Source: Hippopus hippopus (taxonomy: Eukaryota; Mollusca; Bivalvia; Cardiida; Cardiidae). From it: a stretch of DNA of 64,000 bases. The stretch is from contig OX328096.1 in assembly GCA_946811185.2 (NCBI GenBank), positions 41,492,252 through 41,556,251 of the forward strand. The letters are read 5' to 3'. The position numbers were made by a program, and so were the translations under genes. The notes beneath the pieces are model-generated. The model was not told the DNA's origin, made no database searches, and saw nothing but the letters and a program-made list of their open reading frames with translations. Shown one piece after another: positions 60,938 to 64,000 of the stretch. The number at the start of each line of letters is the position of its first letter. Positions within the stretch are counted from its first letter, which is position 1.

Positions 60938-62085
60938 ATGTCCAATACTCATGAAACTTAGAATGTTTGTCTTGGTAATATCTCAAACAGATATGAAAAT
61001 GGGTCATGTTGGGTCAAAAACTAAGTCACCAGATCAAATCTTTGGAAAGCCTTGTATACGCTTTAGAGGCCACATTTTCTGTCAAGTGCTCATGAAACTT
61101 GGCTAGAATGTTTGTCTTGATGATACCTCGGAGATGTTGGAAAATGGGTCATGTTCCGGTCAAAAACTAAGTCAGTAGGTCAAATAATAGGAAAACCTTG
61201 TGTTCATTCTAGAGGCCACTTTCTGTCCAATACACATGAAAGTTGGTCAGAATCTTTTTCTTGATGATTTAGCATGATTGGTAACATCTGGTCAAAAGTA
61301 GGGTCACCAGGTCAAATCTTTGAAAACCCTTGTGGCTACATTTCGGTCCAATACTCATGAAAGGTGGTCAGAATGTTTGTCTTGATGATATTTTAGTAGA
61401 GTGTGAAAATGGGTCATGTTTGGTCAAAAACTAGGTTGCCAGGTCAAATCTTTGAAAAACCCTGTGTACACTTAAGTCTTTACCATACAGTCCAGAGTTT
61501 CATAGACCCTGAAAGAGTATGCTTTTGAAAACATTGAGGGGAAAGAACCTCAAGGTTTTTCACCCTATCAAGGACAGAAATCATCATTTTAGCTACATTA
61601 AATATGTTGTCAGAAAATGCTTTCAGTTTGGTCCGGTTCGAAATTTTTGTTGTTTGGTAAAGAATAAAGGGAACACATTGTCTGACCAATACTCATAAGT
61701 TTATCAGAATGTTTATCTGAATGATATCTAGGTTTAGTTGCAAAATATGTCACAACGGGTCGAAAACTCGGTCACCAGGACTGGTCAGGTTGTAGAAAAT
61801 CTGTAGAGGCCATATTGTCATTTCAAAACTCATGACAGCTAATCAGAACAATTTTTTTGACAATATCTTGGACATAATGAGAAATGGGTCAAGTCAGGTC
61901 TGTAACTAAGTCACAAGGTCAGATCTAATGAAAAACCTTGTGTATTCTGTAGAGGCCATATTTTCAGTCCAAAACTCATGAAATTTGGTCTACATTTCTG
62001 TCTTGATATCTTTTATATGTTTGAAAATGGGTCTAAGTTGGGTCAAAAACTAGGTCACCACATCAAAATCTTTAAAAAGAAACAA
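60938..62085 (+). repeat. Tandem array, about 145 bp unit (GGTCA family), degraded
   Basis: Units with CCAATACTCATGAAA, GAATGTTTGTCTTG, AAATGGGTCATGTTGGGTCA and CTAGAGGCCAC; interrupted by a TTAA-MITE at 61472-61668. Confidence 0.82.
61472..61668 (+). repeat. TTAA-MITE inserted in the tandem array
   Basis: TTAAGTCTTTACCATACAGT start, hairpin largely deleted, TTGTTTGGTAAAGAATAA end. Confidence 0.78.
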
Positions 62086-62645
62086 GCTTGTTAGTCCCCT
62101 ACTGGCGGAGCTGAAGGGGACTTTAGGTTTGAACTCCGTCCGTCTGTCCGTCAGTCCTCCTGCAAATCAGTTTTCCGGACTTTTTTTCTAAACGCTGGCA
62201 GATATTGAGCTGATTTTTTGTGTGCAAGTCAACCACCATGAGTTACAAATAAAGTTTGAGTTTCGTTCTGGTCCACTGTTTTTTGACGAAATTACGGGCC
62301 TTGGACTTGGAAATTTTCACCGAAAAAACACTTTTCCCGACTTTTTTCTAAACGCTGGCAGATATTGAGAGCTGATTTTTGGTGTGTAAGTCAACCACCA
62401 TGAGTTATAGATCAAGTTTGAGTTTCGTTCTGGTCCACTGATTTTTGACGAAATTACGAGCCTTGGAGTTAAAAAATTTCACTGAAAAAACTTTTTTCCT
62501 GACTTTTTTTCTAAACACTGGCAGATATTGAGCTTTGTTTTGGTATGTGAATTCACCACCATTGCATGCACACCCATATATGATCAAGTTCGAGTTTCGT
62601 TCCAGTCCACTGATTTTTGACGGAATTCCAGGCCTTGAAAATTTG
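62086..62645 (+). repeat. Tandem array, about 165-175 bp unit (CTAAACGCTGGCAGATATTG family)
   Basis: Head AGTCCCCTACTGGCGGAGCT and a GTCCGTCTGTCCGTC stretch, then three units with TTTCTAAACGCTGGCAGATA, GTCAACCACCATGAGTTA and GAGTTTCGTTCTGGTCCACT. Confidence 0.82.
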
Positions 62646-62879
62646 CTTTTACGAGGGCATTTTGTGTTTCACAAACACATCTTGTCTTAGTAAAACTTCT
62701 TCAATGAACTTACATTAACAAGGAAAAATGTTTATATATCTGGCTTTCATTAAAGCATTGCATACAAAGACAGACACGATGCTTATAATTCTGAAAGAGG
62801 GTCAAATACATTCTTTCTCCTCCACAGAGTTTCACAAACTATACATGCCAGCAGTATATAAGGCGGGTAGGAGACTTGG

Positions 62880-63200
62880 TATTGCTATGCAGTACTATCA
62901 GAATGCTTGTTTACATTCTAGAGGCTACATTAATTGTTTAGTACTCATGAAAGTTTGTCAGAATATTTGTCTGGATGATATCTCAGACAACTGAAAATGG
63001 GTCAGTTTGGGTCAAGAAGTAGGTTACTGAGACAAATCCTAGTAAAACTTGTGTGCACTCTAGAGGCCACCTATTCGGTTCAATGCTTATGAAAGTTTGT
63101 TAGAATGTTTGTCTTGATATAACCTTGGAAGAGATTTGAAATGGGTCATGTTGGATCAGATAGGCTTAGGTGAGCAACGTTAAGGCCATCACAGTCCTCT
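62880..63200 (+). repeat. End of a GGTCA-family array
   Basis: Two degraded units, then AGGTGAGCAACGTTAAGGCC and a CCTCTTGTTA terminus as at 53982. Confidence 0.7.
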
Positions 63201-63204
63201 TGTT

Positions 63205-63470
63205 ATACATGTTTGATTGACTGATTGACTTTGTGTTTATTTATTGTTGCCGCCGGTTTCCCATATGGGCGACGCCCCCAGAGGGCTGTTAGTATTGTTA
63301 CGGGGGATAGTACAAGATACAGGACGAAACCTATCCTAAGTTACGCCTGGTTCTTTAACGTGCTTGGTGTATAGCACCATCACAGGGGACCACGGGCCAG
63401 CCGTGGGAATCGAACCCACACCCTCATGATCACGAGTCCTATGCTCTACCAACTGAGCTATGCGGGCTGG
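63205..63470 (-). mobile_element. tRNA-derived SINE, nearly complete
   Basis: On the minus strand: head GCATAGCTCAGTTGGTAGAG (A box) and GGTTCGATTCC (B box, 63406-63416), then a body with GTTAAAGAACCAGGCG, TAGGTTTCGTCCTGTATC and GGGGGCGTCGCCC and an (AATC)-like tail. Not a tRNA gene: the acceptor halves do not pair. Confidence 0.8.
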
Positions 63471-63474
63471 TCAA

Positions 63475-64000
63475 TATACATGTCTTTACTGATGTACCCT
63501 TAGGTTAAGCATTATGCTTATTTGTAGAGAGATAGTACATATAATTTGCATACATATCTTGTGATTTTCTTTTATTAGAAGGAAAGAAATAGAGTAGGGT
63601 GATAATCAGAAAAAAAAAAACACTGAAGAGGAAGGAAAACTACCATGGATTATGTGTGGGAGAAAAAAACACCAAATAAAAAAAAATGACACAAATGTCT
63701 ATTTTCTACCACAAGCATTTATTTTCTAGTTTATGTTCAGTCAAAACCAGAATTGATAACAAAGATAAAAATGTTTTAGCAAGAAATGGCCACATATCTA
63801 AGGACACAGTCTTTTCTGCATACACAAAATGTTAGTCAGAATAGGTCCAAGATCAGACTGAACAGAATTTTCCGTATGATCTTGATGCACAAAATAGTTA
63901 AATATATTTTGTTGATAAAGAAATATAAAGCTCTGGTTATCAAATATTTTAATGCTGTGTTGTTGGTAAGAATATTCATCAAGATAGTTCTGATGGATAC
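63475..64000. other. Right-edge sequence without recognised genes
   Basis: AT-rich; only a GATCAGAC fragment (GGTCCAAGATCAGACTG and CGTATGATCTTGATGC, 63835-63890). Lies within the PGAP1 intron or beyond the gene. Confidence 0.4.

Noticed and set aside
63405..63470. tRNA gene on the minus strand (A and B boxes present); likewise 37757-37830
   Set aside because: The acceptor stem halves do not pair and a SINE body and tail follow, so these are tRNA-derived SINE heads.
1..64000. CRISPR arrays, operons or bacterial-type regulatory sites
   Set aside because: Repeats here are tandem arrays and transposons in spliced eukaryotic DNA; no spacer-repeat architecture with unique spacers exists, and the 145 bp arrays have no spacers.

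Overview
This window is animal nuclear DNA, AT-rich and full of transposable elements, most likely from a bivalve mollusc. The evidence is spliced genes with GT/AG introns whose products match animal families, tRNA-derived SINEs, tandem arrays of about 145 bp built on TGACC/GGTCA words that are widespread in bivalve genomes, and many palindromic non-autonomous DNA transposons. No bacterial-type gene organisation is present. Almost every long open frame is a by-product of a repeat; the real genes had to be rebuilt exon by exon from splice sites, reading phase and protein similarity.

Three genes are supported. (1) Minus strand, 677-7540, running off the left edge: the 5' part of a secreted protein with a signal peptide and the first half of a testican/SPARC-type follistatin-like cysteine domain (three exons, all phases consistent). 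(2) Minus strand, 13025-29944: a complete eight-exon NUDCD3 (NudC domain-containing 3) gene of 352 residues, a dynein/Hsp90 co-chaperone with a CS domain. (3) Plus strand, 31468 to beyond the right edge: PGAP1, the ER GPI inositol-deacylase. Eighteen exons (620 codons) including the GHSMGG lipase serine are present; the C-terminal membrane-spanning exons were not found before position 64000. NUDCD3 and PGAP1 are divergent, with about 1.5 kb between start codons. A remnant LTR retrotransposon end sits in that interval.

The dominant feature is a TTAA-flanked, roughly 230 bp palindromic MITE. About 60 full, nested, broken or fragmentary copies lie in every intergenic region and most introns, and none was seen inside an exon. 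One copy is inserted into a TTAA inside another, and several neighbours share one TTAA. Other elements are a 4.8 kb Foldback/Mutator-like element with iterated-motif termini and an exact 9 bp target duplication in PGAP1 intron 1; a second element with iterated ends in NUDCD3 intron 1; a dead Tc1 (DD34E) transposon in NUDCD3 intron 5; a 532 bp hAT-like element with a 5 bp duplication; several other palindromic MITE families; SINEs; a probable LINE 3' end; and long tandem arrays at 1-440, 2440-3590, 24760-25560, 52440-53980, 60938-62080 and 62090-62640.

All assignments are from reading the sequence and general knowledge of the families; no database search was run.
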